Positions 24,746 through 32,601 of a stretch of 64,000 bases of DNA are shown here, piece by piece; the stretch's first letter is position 1, and the number at the start of each line of letters is the position of its first letter. Made by a program: the position numbers and the translations under genes. The stretch comes from an uncultured Paracoccus sp. (lineage in GTDB: Bacteria; Pseudomonadota; Alphaproteobacteria; Rhodobacterales; Rhodobacteraceae): positions 1 to 64,000 of the forward strand of contig NZ_CALMYP010000001.1 of NCBI RefSeq assembly GCF_937873615.1, in the 5' to 3' direction. The notes under the pieces are model-generated. The model was given only the letters and a program-made list of their open reading frames with translations. It was not told the origin of the DNA and did not search any database.

Positions 24746-26733
24746 CAGAACCAGCCTCCTCTCTTGCGGTTGCCCAGCCAGCCCGATGGGCGGGGCGGGG
24801 GCGGATTGATCATCTGCCGCCGGGGTTGCCCGGCGGGTCGTGTCTGGTCATCGCGGCCGGGCGTCAGCTGTTCTTCCAGCTGTTCCCAGCGGCTCTCGTC
24901 CCAGCGGTCCATGCCCATCAGCCAGGCGGCGGCGCGGGCATAGACCCGGCAGTCCAGCGCCTCGTTGCGCTCGCGGGTCTGCTGCCATTCCAGCCGCTGA
25001 AACCCCTGCCTTGTCTTCACCGTCATCAACTGCTCGGCGGTCAGCTGCTTCGTCCATTCGGCGGTGGTGCCGCGCGGGATATGCACGAAGCCGGCAGGGA
25101 AGCCGTTTCCCGCGGCCCGCTCCTCATCGGTCGGCGGCGACAGCCGCAGAAACCGGTAGGTCTCGGATTTGAACACCGCGCCGGCCACCTTCCAGAGCCG
25201 CACCCCGCGCCGGATCTTTCGCCCGGCCTCGGTCACATCGACATGGGTCGGCCCGTCCACCGGCGTGGCGCGGTCGAACCCGCCGACGCCCTTCACGGCG
25301 ATGACCTGCCCATGGCCCATGCGCCGGCACCAGCCATAGACCGCATCGGTCGTGGCCCCGTCGCCGCTGTCGATGGCAAGCCGCGCCAGCGCCATGCGCG
25401 CCCCGCCCGCGTGTTCCCAGGTCTCGCCCAGAAACGCCGTCAGATCGGCCCAGACCTCTTCGCGGGCGGTATCGCCTTCGAGGACCACGTGATCGACGAG
25501 CCAGCTTTCGAGGTTGCGGCCCCAGCCCCAGACATCGATCTCGATCCGGTCGCGCTGCACATCGGCGCCGGCCGTCAGCAGCAGCGCGCCCTCCGGCACC
25601 ACGCCCAGCGGAAAATCCTCGCGGCGCTCATAGAGCCGCTGCCAGTCCGGCGCCTCGCCGCGCTCGGCCCAGGTCTCGCCCAGCACGGTGTTCTTCAGCG
25701 TCTTCAGGCTCGCATCATTGCCCTGCGCGGCCTCCCAGCCCCGGGCGATCTCGGCCCAGGAGAGCCAGCCGAGCGGCGAATAGAGCCCGCTGATATGAAA
25801 GCCCACGATCCCCGCCGCTTCGGCCCGCCGCCTGGTCTCGGCATCGGCGGTGGGCAGCCATCTGGCCCCGTTCGCCTCGTCCATCATCGCGGTCTTGTGC
25901 CGTTCCGGGATCGGCTCGTCGCAATGCTCGCAGAGGTAATGCGCCGTTTCCGGCTGGCCGGGCGTCCAGCGCAGGCGCTCGAACTTCAGCCATTGCAGCG
26001 CGCCGCAATGCGGGCAGGGGAGATGATAGCGCTGCTGGTCCGAGAGCTCGTATTCCCGTTCGATCCGCGAAAGGCCCTTGACCGTCGGCGTCGAAGCCAG
26101 AAACACCTTGCTGCGATGGCCGAAGCTGATCGTGCGCGCTTCGGCCAGCGCAATCGGATCGCCCTCGCCGTCGATATCGCCCGGATAGGCGTCGACCTCG
26201 TCCAGAAACACCCAGCGGGCCGGCATCGAGCGCAATCCCACCGCACTGTTCGCCCCGGTCAGGATCAGCTGCCCGCCCGGGAACCGCTTGCCGAGGATGG
26301 TATTGCCGCTGTCCTTCGCACGCGACGGCATCACCAGCGCGCGCAGATCCGGGCTTTCCTCGATCAGCGGGTCGATCCGCTGCTGCGACAGGCGCTTGGC
26401 GAGGTCCACCGTCGGCTGCACCGCCAGAAACGGTCCCGGCGCCCGGTGGATGCAGAAGCCGATCCAGTTGTTGCCGGCCTCGGTGGCGCCGACCTGCGCG
26501 GCCTTCATGAACACCACCCGTTGAGCCGGATTGGCAGGCGAGAGCGCATCCATGATCCCGCGCATATAGGGCGTGCGGCCCGTGCGGTATGGCCCGGCCT
26601 CGGAGGCCGCGCGTGAGGACAGGATCCGGTGCCGGTCCGACCATTGGCTGACACTCTGGCTGGGATCCGGTGCCAGCCCATCCAGCCATGCCTGCCGGAT
26701 GTCATCCGCGCCGTCATACTCAGCGAAGGTCAA
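24745..26733 (-). CDS. Terminase large subunit (GpA family)
   Basis: About 662 residues from a TTG at 26733, in frame and preceded by GAGG in the end of the small subunit gene, which it overlaps by 14 bases. Motifs: FMKAAQVGATEAGNNW (ATPase adenine/Walker-like), VFLDEVDAYPGD (Walker B), a zinc-like CPHCGALQW and CEHCDEPIP pair, and a nuclease part with LTAGADVQRDRIEIDVWGWG. It packages DNA into the prohead with ATP and cuts genome ends. An ATG reading at 26799 lies inside the small subunit gene and is less likely. Confidence 0.93.
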   Translation of the reverse strand: MTFAEYDGADDIRQAWLDGLAPDPSQSVSQWSDRHRILSSRAASEAGPYRTGRTPYMRGIMDALSPANPAQRVVFMKAAQVGATEAGNNWIGFCIHRAPGPFLAVQPTVDLAKRLSQQRIDPLIEESPDLRALVMPSRAKDSGNTILGKRFPGGQLILTGANSAVGLRSMPARWVFLDEVDAYPGDIDGEGDPIALAEARTISFGHRSKVFLASTPTVKGLSRIEREYELSDQQRYHLPCPHCGALQWLKFERLRWTPGQPETAHYLCEHCDEPIPERHKTAMMDEANGARWLPTADAETRRRAEAAGIVGFHISGLYSPLGWLSWAEIARGWEAAQGNDASLKTLKNTVLGETWAERGEAPDWQRLYERREDFPLGVVPEGALLLTAGADVQRDRIEIDVWGWGRNLESWLVDHVVLEGDTAREEVWADLTAFLGETWEHAGGARMALARLAIDSGDGATTDAVYGWCRRMGHGQVIAVKGVGGFDRATPVDGPTHVDVTEAGRKIRRGVRLWKVAGAVFKSETYRFLRLSPPTDEERAAGNGFPAGFVHIPRGTTAEWTKQLTAEQLMTVKTRQGFQRLEWQQTRERNEALDCRVYARAAAWLMGMDRWDESRWEQLEEQLTPGRDDQTRPAGQPRRQMINPPPPRPSGWLGNRKRGGWF

Positions 26734-27319
26734 TCCTGACCTCGGCCATATCCGCCAGATGCGCGCGCAGATAGCGGTCCAGCACCTGTTCCAGCGCATG
26801 GGCCTCGACGCCCAGTTCGGCGGCCATGTTCGCCGCCACCCGCGGCGGCCAGTTCAGCCAGGCATCGCGTTCCCGCCGCGCCAGATCGAAGACGCTGTTC
26901 GTCGCCCGCGCCCGGTCGACCAGCTCGCCCTTCATCTTCTCCAGCCGCACCCGCGCCGTCTGCGCTTTCAGCACCTCATTGGCCATCCGTGCGCGCAGGA
27001 AGGACACCTCGCCGCCCGAGCCAGCGGTTGTGTCGCCGCTGTCGCCCAGCGTGGCATTCACCGCGTCGATGGCCGCCTTCGGCACCGGCTTTGTCGCGGC
27101 AGCACGGGCCGTACCAGCGGCAGTCTGCGTGCCCAGCGCCTGCGCATGCACACCGCGCTGCTTCGCCGGATCGGTCTGGCGTTCCCATTCCGCATCCGCC
27201 TTCGCCGGGTCGATGGTCCCGTCGGCCTCCACGCTGATCCGCCCGCTCGCAATCGCCTTGCGAACCGCCATGTCGCTCACGCCGCGCATCGACGCATATC
27301 TGCGGCGCGATACGCCCAT
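26720..27319 (-). CDS. Terminase small subunit (Nu1-like)
   Basis: A 199-residue protein with an N-terminal winged-helix segment (SRRRYASMRGVSDMAVRKAIASGRISVEADGTIDPAKAD) like lambda Nu1. A charged helix follows around residues 105-150 (FLRARMANEVLKAQTARVRLEKMKGELVDR). It binds the packaging site and recruits the large subunit, whose start is nested in its end. Confidence 0.88.
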   Translation of the reverse strand: MGVSRRRYASMRGVSDMAVRKAIASGRISVEADGTIDPAKADAEWERQTDPAKQRGVHAQALGTQTAAGTARAAATKPVPKAAIDAVNATLGDSGDTTAGSGGEVSFLRARMANEVLKAQTARVRLEKMKGELVDRARATNSVFDLARRERDAWLNWPPRVAANMAAELGVEAHALEQVLDRYLRAHLADMAEVRIDLR

Positions 27320-27342
27320 GGGGTGGTTCCTTACATTCCGGG

Positions 27343-27723
27343 TTATCTTCTCTCTGCCTCATCCGCCTTCCAGCAGCTGATGCGCCAGAGTTCGGAGCGC
27401 ATGCGCGGCAACCAGCGGGACCACGCCGTTGCCACAGAGGCGAAGCCGGTCCACCCGCTGGGCCAGCCCATCAGCGCCTCGACGAATTGCGGGTTCAAGG
27501 TCCGGCGCTGATCGGAGGTATCGTTGCCAGCCATCGTCGTCGTGAGGACCTGGCGGCCAAGGAGGCCGTTCACTGGCGTGTTTGCCAGCGTCGTCGCCCC
27601 GTCCTTGTGGTCCCGTGCGGTCGGCGTCATCCACAGTCCCGCCGAATGCGTCAGATCGGCCGATCTGCGATTGCCCGCGCTCGGTTTGTTCCCATCCGTC
27701 GCCAGCGGCGTCGGCCAGAGGCG
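27343..27723 (-). other. Second coding-like frame overlapping the end of dcm
   Basis: In another minus-strand frame the last 380 bases read as a protein-like stretch: LWPTPLATDGNKPSAGNRR, LWMTPTARDHKDGAT, LNPQFVEALMGWPSGW, then TAWSRWLPRMRSELW. From memory this WPTP/LNP-x-F-V-E-x-LMGWP pattern occurs in proteins encoded at or fused to phage cytosine methyltransferases. The dcm frame is also convincing here (motif X), so the DNA seems to carry two messages. No clear start codon is chosen; expression could be by internal start or frameshift. Confidence 0.55.
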
Positions 27724-28351
27724 CAGGATTTCCGTCCGGTTGCCGCCGCTCGAGCGGATGCCGGAGCAGGCGCGCGGGGTCGGCCAGCACGTCCCCTTCG
27801 CGGATGGCGAGGATGAAGAGGCGTTCCCGCTTGTGGGGCGCGCCGACTTCCGCCGCCGTAAACAATCCTGCCGCAAGCCTGTAGCCCATGCCGACCAGTC
27901 CGCCGGCGACTTCGGGGAAGCCGAGGCGGAGATGATGGGCGACATTTTCGAGGAAGACGAAGGGCGGTTCGCATTCGCCGACGATCCGGGCGACATGCGG
28001 CCAGAGGTGGCGCGGATCGTCCGCGCCCCGGCGCTTGCCCGCCACGCTGAACGGCTGGCACGGATATCCCGCAGAGACGATATCCACCGCGCCGCGCCAC
28101 GGCTTGCCGTCGAATGTGGCAATGTCGTCCCAGAGAGGCGCGTGATCCAGGGCCTGGTCTTCCATCCGCGCCACGAGAGTGGCCGCAGCGAAGGTTTCCC
28201 GCTCGACATGGCCCACAGTTCGATATCCGGGCAGGGCGAGGGTGAGACCGAGATCGATCCCGCCCGCGCCGGAGCACAGCGAGAGGCCGAAGAGGCAGGT
28301 GTCATCGGCCCCGGCATCACGTCCGGGGGCAGGTAAAGCCAGGTCATTCAT
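27359..28351 (-). CDS. dcm: DNA cytosine-5 methyltransferase
   Basis: A 330-residue C5 cytosine methyltransferase. Visible motifs: LCSGAGGIDLGL (motif I), GYPCQPFSVAGKR with the catalytic Cys (motif IV), FLENVAHH (VI), RRERLFIL-like KRERLFILA (VIII) and C-terminal GNGVVPLVA (X). No restriction enzyme is adjacent, so it is probably an orphan phage enzyme that shields phage DNA. Its last 120 codons overlap a second coding-like frame, listed separately. Confidence 0.93.
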   Translation of the reverse strand: MNDLALPAPGRDAGADDTCLFGLSLCSGAGGIDLGLTLALPGYRTVGHVERETFAAATLVARMEDQALDHAPLWDDIATFDGKPWRGAVDIVSAGYPCQPFSVAGKRRGADDPRHLWPHVARIVGECEPPFVFLENVAHHLRLGFPEVAGGLVGMGYRLAAGLFTAAEVGAPHKRERLFILAIREGDVLADPARLLRHPLERRQPDGNPAPLADAAGDGWEQTERGQSQIGRSDAFGGTVDDADRTGPQGRGDDAGKHASERPPWPPGPHDDDGWQRYLRSAPDLEPAIRRGADGLAQRVDRLRLCGNGVVPLVAAHALRTLAHQLLEGG

Positions 28352-28355
28352 GGTC

Positions 28356-29621
28356 TCAGCGTCTGTTGGCGGAAAGATCGGCGAAGGTCTTGTCCGTGCC
28401 CTCCAGCACCGCCGCCTGGCCCGTCAGGTTCTGCCAGCGGGTGATGGCGACATCGACATAGGCCGGGTTCAGCTCGATCCCGTAGCAGACCCGGCCGGTC
28501 GTCTCGGCGGCGATCAGCGTGGTGCCGGATCCCATGAAGGGCTCGTACACCGCTTGCCCGGGACTTGAGTTGTTCAGGATCGGCCGGCGCATGCATTCGA
28601 CCGGCTTCTGCGTGCCATGCACCGTTTCCGCGTCCTGATCCCTGTTGGCGATGTGCCAGAGCGTGGTCTGCTTGCGATCCCCCGCCCAGTGGCCCTTGCC
28701 GGTCTTGCGCACCGCGTACCAGCAGGGTTCGTGCTGCCAGTGGTAATCGCCGCGGCTCAGGACCAGCCGGTCCTTGGCCCAGACGATCTGCGAGCGGATG
28801 TTGAAACCGCAGGCGATCAGGCTGTCGGCGACGGTGGTGGCGTGGAGGGCGCCGTGCCAGACATAAGCGACATCGCCCGGAAACAGCGCCCAGGCCTCGC
28901 GCCAGTCGGCCCGGTCGTCGTTCAGCACCTTGCCGGTGCGTTTGGTCCTGGCGGCGCCAGACTGGTTGCGCCAACTCGGGTCGTATTCCACCCCATAGGG
29001 CGGGTCGGTGACCATCAGCATCGGTTTTACCCCGGCCAGCAGCTTATCGACATCGGTCGCAACCGTGGAATCGCCGCAGAGCAGGCGGTGATTGCCCATG
29101 ATCCAGAGATCGCCGGGGCGGGAGATCGGTTCGACCGGGGGCTCAGGCACCTCGTCCTCGCCATCGACCGCGCCGTCCTCGCTGGCATCAAAGTCGCCCA
29201 GCAGAGCATCCAGTTCGGCCTCGGAAAACCCGATCAGGTCGAGGTCGAAATCGATCTCGCGCAGGCTTTCCAGCTCGGCGCGCAGCAGCTCTTCGTCCCA
29301 GCCGGCATTCTCGGCGATCCTGTTGTCGGCGATGACCAGCGCCCGGCGCTGCGCCTCGGTCAGGTGGTCCAGAACGATCACCGGCACCTCGGCCAGCCCG
29401 AGCTTCTGCGCCGCCATGAGGCGACCGTGCCCGGCGATGATGACAGCATCACCGCCGATCAGGATCGGGTTGGTGAAGCCGAATTCGGCGATGGAGGCGG
29501 CGATCTGGGCGATCTGATCCTCGGAATGGGTGCGGGCATTGCGGGCGTAAGGGACCAGCTTTGCGGCATCCATCATTTCGATCTGCAAGGCACGTCCTCC
29601 GTTTCCGCCGTCGCGGCTCAT
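28356..29621 (-). CDS. ParB-domain DNA adenine/cytosine-N4 methyltransferase
   Basis: A 421-residue protein from the ATG at 29621. Residues 15-110 are a ParB/sulfiredoxin-like domain (YARNARTHSEDQIAQIAASIAEFGFTNPILI, IAGHGRLMAA). The C-terminal 250 residues are a beta-class methyltransferase with catalytic DPPYG before the SAM motif YEPFMGSGTTLIAAE. Phages often carry this combination and use it to modify their own DNA. It lies 4 bases upstream of dcm. Confidence 0.93.
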   Translation of the reverse strand: MSRDGGNGGRALQIEMMDAAKLVPYARNARTHSEDQIAQIAASIAEFGFTNPILIGGDAVIIAGHGRLMAAQKLGLAEVPVIVLDHLTEAQRRALVIADNRIAENAGWDEELLRAELESLREIDFDLDLIGFSEAELDALLGDFDASEDGAVDGEDEVPEPPVEPISRPGDLWIMGNHRLLCGDSTVATDVDKLLAGVKPMLMVTDPPYGVEYDPSWRNQSGAARTKRTGKVLNDDRADWREAWALFPGDVAYVWHGALHATTVADSLIACGFNIRSQIVWAKDRLVLSRGDYHWQHEPCWYAVRKTGKGHWAGDRKQTTLWHIANRDQDAETVHGTQKPVECMRRPILNNSSPGQAVYEPFMGSGTTLIAAETTGRVCYGIELNPAYVDVAITRWQNLTGQAAVLEGTDKTFADLSANRR

Positions 29622-29677
29622 GAAAACGCCGGGCGGTGGGACGCCCGGCGGTTGGTTTCCTGTGATCGGGGCAGGGC

Positions 29678-29720
29678 GCGAACCCTGCGAACCCAAAGCT
29701 GCGAACCCGGGCGCGAACCC
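29678..29720. repeat. Four GCGAACCC direct repeats
   Basis: The octamer GCGAACCC occurs at 29678, 29687, 29701 and 29713, all in the same orientation, in a 280-base gap between the ParB-methyltransferase and the DUF6362-like gene. Close same-strand repeats in a phage intergenic gap may be protein-binding iterons. I see nothing else in the gap. Confidence 0.6.
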
Positions 29721-29901
29721 AGAATTTTTCCCTGACGCTAGAGGGCTTGCGAGCCTCTGCCCCCCGCATAGGATCGGGGCGGCGGAGGAACCAGGGCCGG
29801 GGGGCGGGGCTTTCGCCCGGCCTCACCTCGCCTGATCCTAGGTCGAATATGGGCCGAAACCCTTGATAATGTCGCGCCCCAAGTTCGACCCATTCGCGCC
29901 C

Positions 29902-30387
29902 TCACGGCGCCCCGCTCGCGCCCCCGCCGCGCGGTTTGACGCCCGGTTCTGCACCGGTCGATTTTGCGGCGACGGTTTGCGCGGGCCTTTTCTCAAGCTT
30001 CTTCAGGGCCTTGGAGATCGTCAGCAGGCTCGCCGTCCAGCGCCGCCAGGCGGTCGATCGCACGCAGCCGACATGGCGGCAGACGGTCTGCCAGCGATGG
30101 CCCTCGGCCCGCATCCAGACGATGCGCCGGTTGTCGGCCGCCTGCTGCTCGGTCTCGCCGCCGATCAGCGCCAGCCAGTCCAGCGCCTCCTCCATGCGCT
30201 GGATCTCGTGGGCGTTCGGGATCACCCGCATCCGGGCCGGTTCATAGCCATAGGCATGCTTCGCCTCATGCACATAGTCCGGCCAGGACCGGCCGTAACC
30301 GCGCGGCCCTGAGGCGGTTGGGTTCGGCAGGCGCTTCAGGGTCAGTGCGGCTTCCTCGAAGCGGTCCTCGATCTCACGCGGCGTCAT
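29902..30387 (-). CDS. Phage protein, DUF6362-like
   Basis: A 161-residue basic protein from the ATG at 30387 (MTPREIEDRFEEAALTLKRLPNP). A helix-turn-helix-like segment lies at about residues 95-125 (WMRAEGHRWQTVCRHVGCVRSTAWRRW), suggesting DNA binding, perhaps in late gene control or packaging. It overlaps the replication-like gene upstream by 14 bases. I recall the pattern as DUF6362; function unknown. Confidence 0.75.
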   Translation of the reverse strand: MTPREIEDRFEEAALTLKRLPNPTASGPRGYGRSWPDYVHEAKHAYGYEPARMRVIPNAHEIQRMEEALDWLALIGGETEQQAADNRRIVWMRAEGHRWQTVCRHVGCVRSTAWRRWTASLLTISKALKKLEKRPAQTVAAKSTGAEPGVKPRGGGASGAP

Positions 30388-31255
30388 CTTCACCAGCCTT
30401 TCTGTGCGGAATGGGAACGCCGCGTGTTGCCAGCCGGGCAACCGTCACCAGATCGAAGCGCAGCAGGGCATGGGCCATGGTGTTGGTCACCGCCGTCGGC
30501 GGCAGGTATTTGTCCGAGTTGATCCAGTCGGCGAAGAACCGGTGCTGGGCGGTGATGCGGGGATCGGCTTCTCTGCGCAATCTCGCCTGCTTCGCCGCCC
30601 GCACGGCGTCGGTGAAATAGGCCCAGGTCCGGATCGGGCTGATCCTGATCTGCGTGGTGCGCCTGGCGATGGTCGGCAGGATGTCTTCGTCCAGGTCGAT
30701 CCCCTCGCGCAGCCAGCTGTCGATCACATCCGCCGTGCCGGTGATCGCGGCGCGCGATGCCGGGCAGAGGCCGGGACCGCCGGCGGCGAGACAGCGGGTC
30801 TGGGGATCGGTCGCCTCCGCACCCGTGTCCGGCTCGCGCGCGGTAGTAATTACCTGTTGTATACTTACAGGGTTAGTGTCCAGATTCTGGACACGGGATC
30901 TGGACACGGCTCCGGGTGTTTTGGCCGCCTCGCCAGGCCTGTTTCCGTGTCCGAGATCCGGACACGGCTTCTGGGCGAAAGCCTCCTCGAAGGCGAAGAG
31001 GTAGCGCGTCGATCTCTGCCTGCGGGTCGTGGGATCGATGCGCCGTTCGCGGCGGATCAGGCCGGCGCGTTCCAGCTTGTCGAGATGGACGTTCAGGCTT
31101 GAGCGCGACATCTCGGCATCGGCTGCGATCCGGCTCTGGCTGGGGAAGCAGCCGAAATCGGGATTGTGCCGGTCGGCAAGGATGATGAGCACGCGCCATG
31201 TCGCCGCCTCCAGCCCGCGCTGCTGGAAGGCCCAGTTTGTCGCCTGGTGGCTCAT
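30374..31255 (-). CDS. Winged-helix replication initiator-like protein
   Basis: A 293-residue protein starting at the ATG at 31255. Residues 15-75 form a winged helix (ATWRVLIILADRHNPDFGCFPSQSRIAADAEMSRSSLNVHLDKLERAGLIRRER), as in phage replication initiators. A low-complexity linker (residues 95-140) joins a C-terminal helical part (VIDSWLREGIDLDEDILPTIARR, WAYFTDAVRAAKQ). The linker is encoded by DNA full of inverted GTGTCC/GGACAC words next to an AT-rich patch, resembling an origin inside an initiator gene. Could instead be a regulator. Confidence 0.75.
   Translation of the reverse strand: MSHQATNWAFQQRGLEAATWRVLIILADRHNPDFGCFPSQSRIAADAEMSRSSLNVHLDKLERAGLIRRERRIDPTTRRQRSTRYLFAFEEAFAQKPCPDLGHGNRPGEAAKTPGAVSRSRVQNLDTNPVSIQQVITTAREPDTGAEATDPQTRCLAAGGPGLCPASRAAITGTADVIDSWLREGIDLDEDILPTIARRTTQIRISPIRTWAYFTDAVRAAKQARLRREADPRITAQHRFFADWINSDKYLPPTAVTNTMAHALLRFDLVTVARLATRGVPIPHRKAGEDDAA
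30823..30967. repeat. Candidate replication origin inside the initiator-like gene
   Basis: GGACACGG occurs three times in one orientation (in 30885-30897, 30898-30909 and 30956-30967) and GTGTCC three times in the other (within 30823-30832, 30876-30883, 30945-30953). Two pairs make perfect palindromes (30876-30894 and 30945-30966). A patch at 30842-30875 (about GTAGTAATTACC to TACTTACAGGG) is AT-rich against a GC-rich background. Iterons plus an AT-rich stretch inside the initiator gene is the lambda O/ori arrangement. Confidence 0.5.
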
Positions 31256-31404
31256 CGATCGCCTCCCTCGAGGATTTCCTCGATGGACCGGGTCTCGAAG
31301 GCGGTGGGCGCGATGAAGCGCAAGACAACGCTGCGGTCGATGGTCCGTAGGGACAGGATGGTGGCAAGGGCAGCTACGGCGGTAATCATGATCCCCGCTC
31401 TCAT
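31252..31404 (-). CDS. Small single-pass membrane protein
   Basis: A 50-residue product from the ATG at 31404 (MRAGIMITAVAALATILSL), one hydrophobic segment followed by a polar tail. Its stop overlaps the replication-like gene start, and its start overlaps the excisionase-like stop, both by 4 bases. Such tight coupling supports it being translated. Function unknown. Confidence 0.55.
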   Translation of the reverse strand: MRAGIMITAVAALATILSLRTIDRSVVLRFIAPTAFETRSIEEILEGGDR

Positions 31405-31637
31405 CGTGCCACCCTGCGCGCACCGGTCTTGCGGCTTTCCTGTTCCAGCAGCCAATCCTTCACCGCGCCGCGCCGATAGAGCACCTTGCGGCCGATCCGG
31501 ATGCAGGGTGGCCCGATCCGCCGCGTCTCCCAGCGCTTCAGCGTGTCGCTGCTGACCCCGATGATCCCCGCCAGCTCGCGCCGCGGCATCCAGTCATCCA
31601 GCAGCCCTTCCGGCACGCCCGTTGCCTCTTCCACCAT
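31401..31637 (-). CDS. Excisionase/AlpA-like HTH protein
   Basis: A 78-residue protein with a MerR/excisionase-type winged helix at residues 16-60 (MPRRELAGIIGVSSDTLKRWETRRIGPPCIRIGRKVLYRRGAVKDWL). Such proteins bend DNA for excision or activate early genes. AAAGGAG precedes its ATG. It is the first gene of the leftward early operon and has the three-part operator-like element at 31685-31737 upstream. Confidence 0.85.
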   Translation of the reverse strand: MVEEATGVPEGLLDDWMPRRELAGIIGVSSDTLKRWETRRIGPPCIRIGRKVLYRRGAVKDWLLEQESRKTGARRVAR

Positions 31638-31684
31638 GATCCTGCTCCTTTGCGTGGTTGCGGGGCAGAGCGGAGCACGAGGGA

Positions 31685-31737
31685 GACCGGAAAGCGCGGA
31701 ATGGACCGGCGCGGGAAACCCGGAACCCGCGCCGGTC
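31685..31737 (-). promoter_or_regulatory. Three-part GACCGG/CCGGTC element upstream of the excisionase-like gene
   Basis: GACCGG at 31685 and 31704 and CCGGTC at 31732, 28 bases after the second. The second and third parts extend to a perfect 12-base inverted repeat (31704-31715 with 31726-31737) around a 10-base loop. Matches the elements at 18931 and 33935 in layout. Position 48 bases before the start codon suits a promoter-operator region. Confidence 0.65.
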
Positions 31738-31873
31738 GGGCGTTTGCAGGGCAGAACAGGGTGTGAAATGGGATCCTGTTCCGGGTGCGCAGGCGTTACA
31801 GAGGGGTGGAAGCCTGTCCGCCTCCGCTTTGCGCATTCCGTGCCTGGCCAAGCGCATGGACCAACTGACGTTA

Positions 31874-31913
31874 CGTTACCTGACGACGACGTTTCCGCCT
31901 GTCAGCGGTAACG
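31874..31913. repeat. Imperfect inverted repeat in the immunity gap
   Basis: CGTTACCTGAC (from 31874) faces GTCAGCGGTAACG (to 31913) across a 16-base spacer, differing by a two-base insertion. It lies in the 367-base gap between the excisionase-like gene (start 31637) and the plus-strand gene starting at 32005, the place where a lysogeny switch would act. The rest of the gap holds the three-part element and no coding frame I trust. Confidence 0.4.
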
Positions 31914-32004
31914 GGACTCAACTCTGGGGAGAGTGATTCCTATCTACGCGGCACCGGAGGGCAGGTCCCCTTCGGCAGGAATGACGGAGAAAAGGGATTG
32001 CATC

Positions 32005-32601
32005 ATGTCTTTGCCGCCACGCGCATTGTACAGCCTTGCCGAAGTTGCCGCCCGTTGGGGCTGTACGATTGCGGATATCGTCGAGTGGGGTTTTGCCGGG
32101 CATCTGGAGATCGTGGTTGCGATCCCGCCGACCAGCTTTGGCGGTCAGCTGTTCACGGATATGGTGGCGGTGGCACCGAGCGATGTGCTGCGGATGTGCC
32201 GTCGGTGCGGCACCGGACCCGATGAGATCCGGATCCTGCGGGTTCGCCCGCCCGGCGGTGACGTGTGGTCGGTTGTGCAGCCGCCCGAGTCGGGAGTGAT
32301 CATCGACCGGAAGGATCTGGCGATGACCTCGGAAGGGCTGGCGGGGTTCGAGGATCGCTACACTGTCTCCCGCCGAAGCAGCGCTGTCCCGACCGCCAGG
32401 TATGACTGGGAGGCCTTCTACACAGCCTTGATGATCCGCATCCACGAGAACGGCCTGCCCGGAAGCATGACCGAACTGGTCGGCGAAATGCAGGACTGGT
32501 TTGTCCGTCACAGCGCCGATGGCGAGGCGCCGGACGAAAGCACCATCCGCAAGCGGATCAGCCCGATCTGGCACCGACTGCGCGCTGCGCTTCCGGCATA
32601 G
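32005..32601 (+). CDS. Immunity-region protein with N-terminal MerR-like HTH
   Basis: A 198-residue protein from the ATG at 32005. The N-terminus (YSLAEVAARWGCTIADIVEWGFAGHL) looks like a MerR-type winged helix, and the last 60 residues are helical and basic (DESTIRKRISPIWHRLR). It is the only plus-strand gene in the early region, divergent from the excisionase operon and convergent with the integrase (overlap 44 bases). It is therefore a candidate repressor or lysogeny regulator; no known repressor family is recognised. Confidence 0.75.
   Translation: MSLPPRALYSLAEVAARWGCTIADIVEWGFAGHLEIVVAIPPTSFGGQLFTDMVAVAPSDVLRMCRRCGTGPDEIRILRVRPPGGDVWSVVQPPESGVIIDRKDLAMTSEGLAGFEDRYTVSRRSSAVPTARYDWEAFYTALMIRIHENGLPGSMTELVGEMQDWFVRHSADGEAPDESTIRKRISPIWHRLRAALPA

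Noticed and set aside
24448-26616. A 722-codon plus-strand frame
   Set aside because: Antisense shadow of the terminase large subunit.
4790-27319. Reading the tail module as a bona fide gene transfer agent
   Set aside because: The integrase, excisionase-like gene, antirepressor, replication-like gene and lambda-type portal/terminase point to a prophage that shares only tail genes with GTAs.
28617-29735. Plus-strand frame of 372 codons
   Set aside because: Antisense to the ParB-domain methyltransferase gene, whose DPPYG and SAM motifs are clear.
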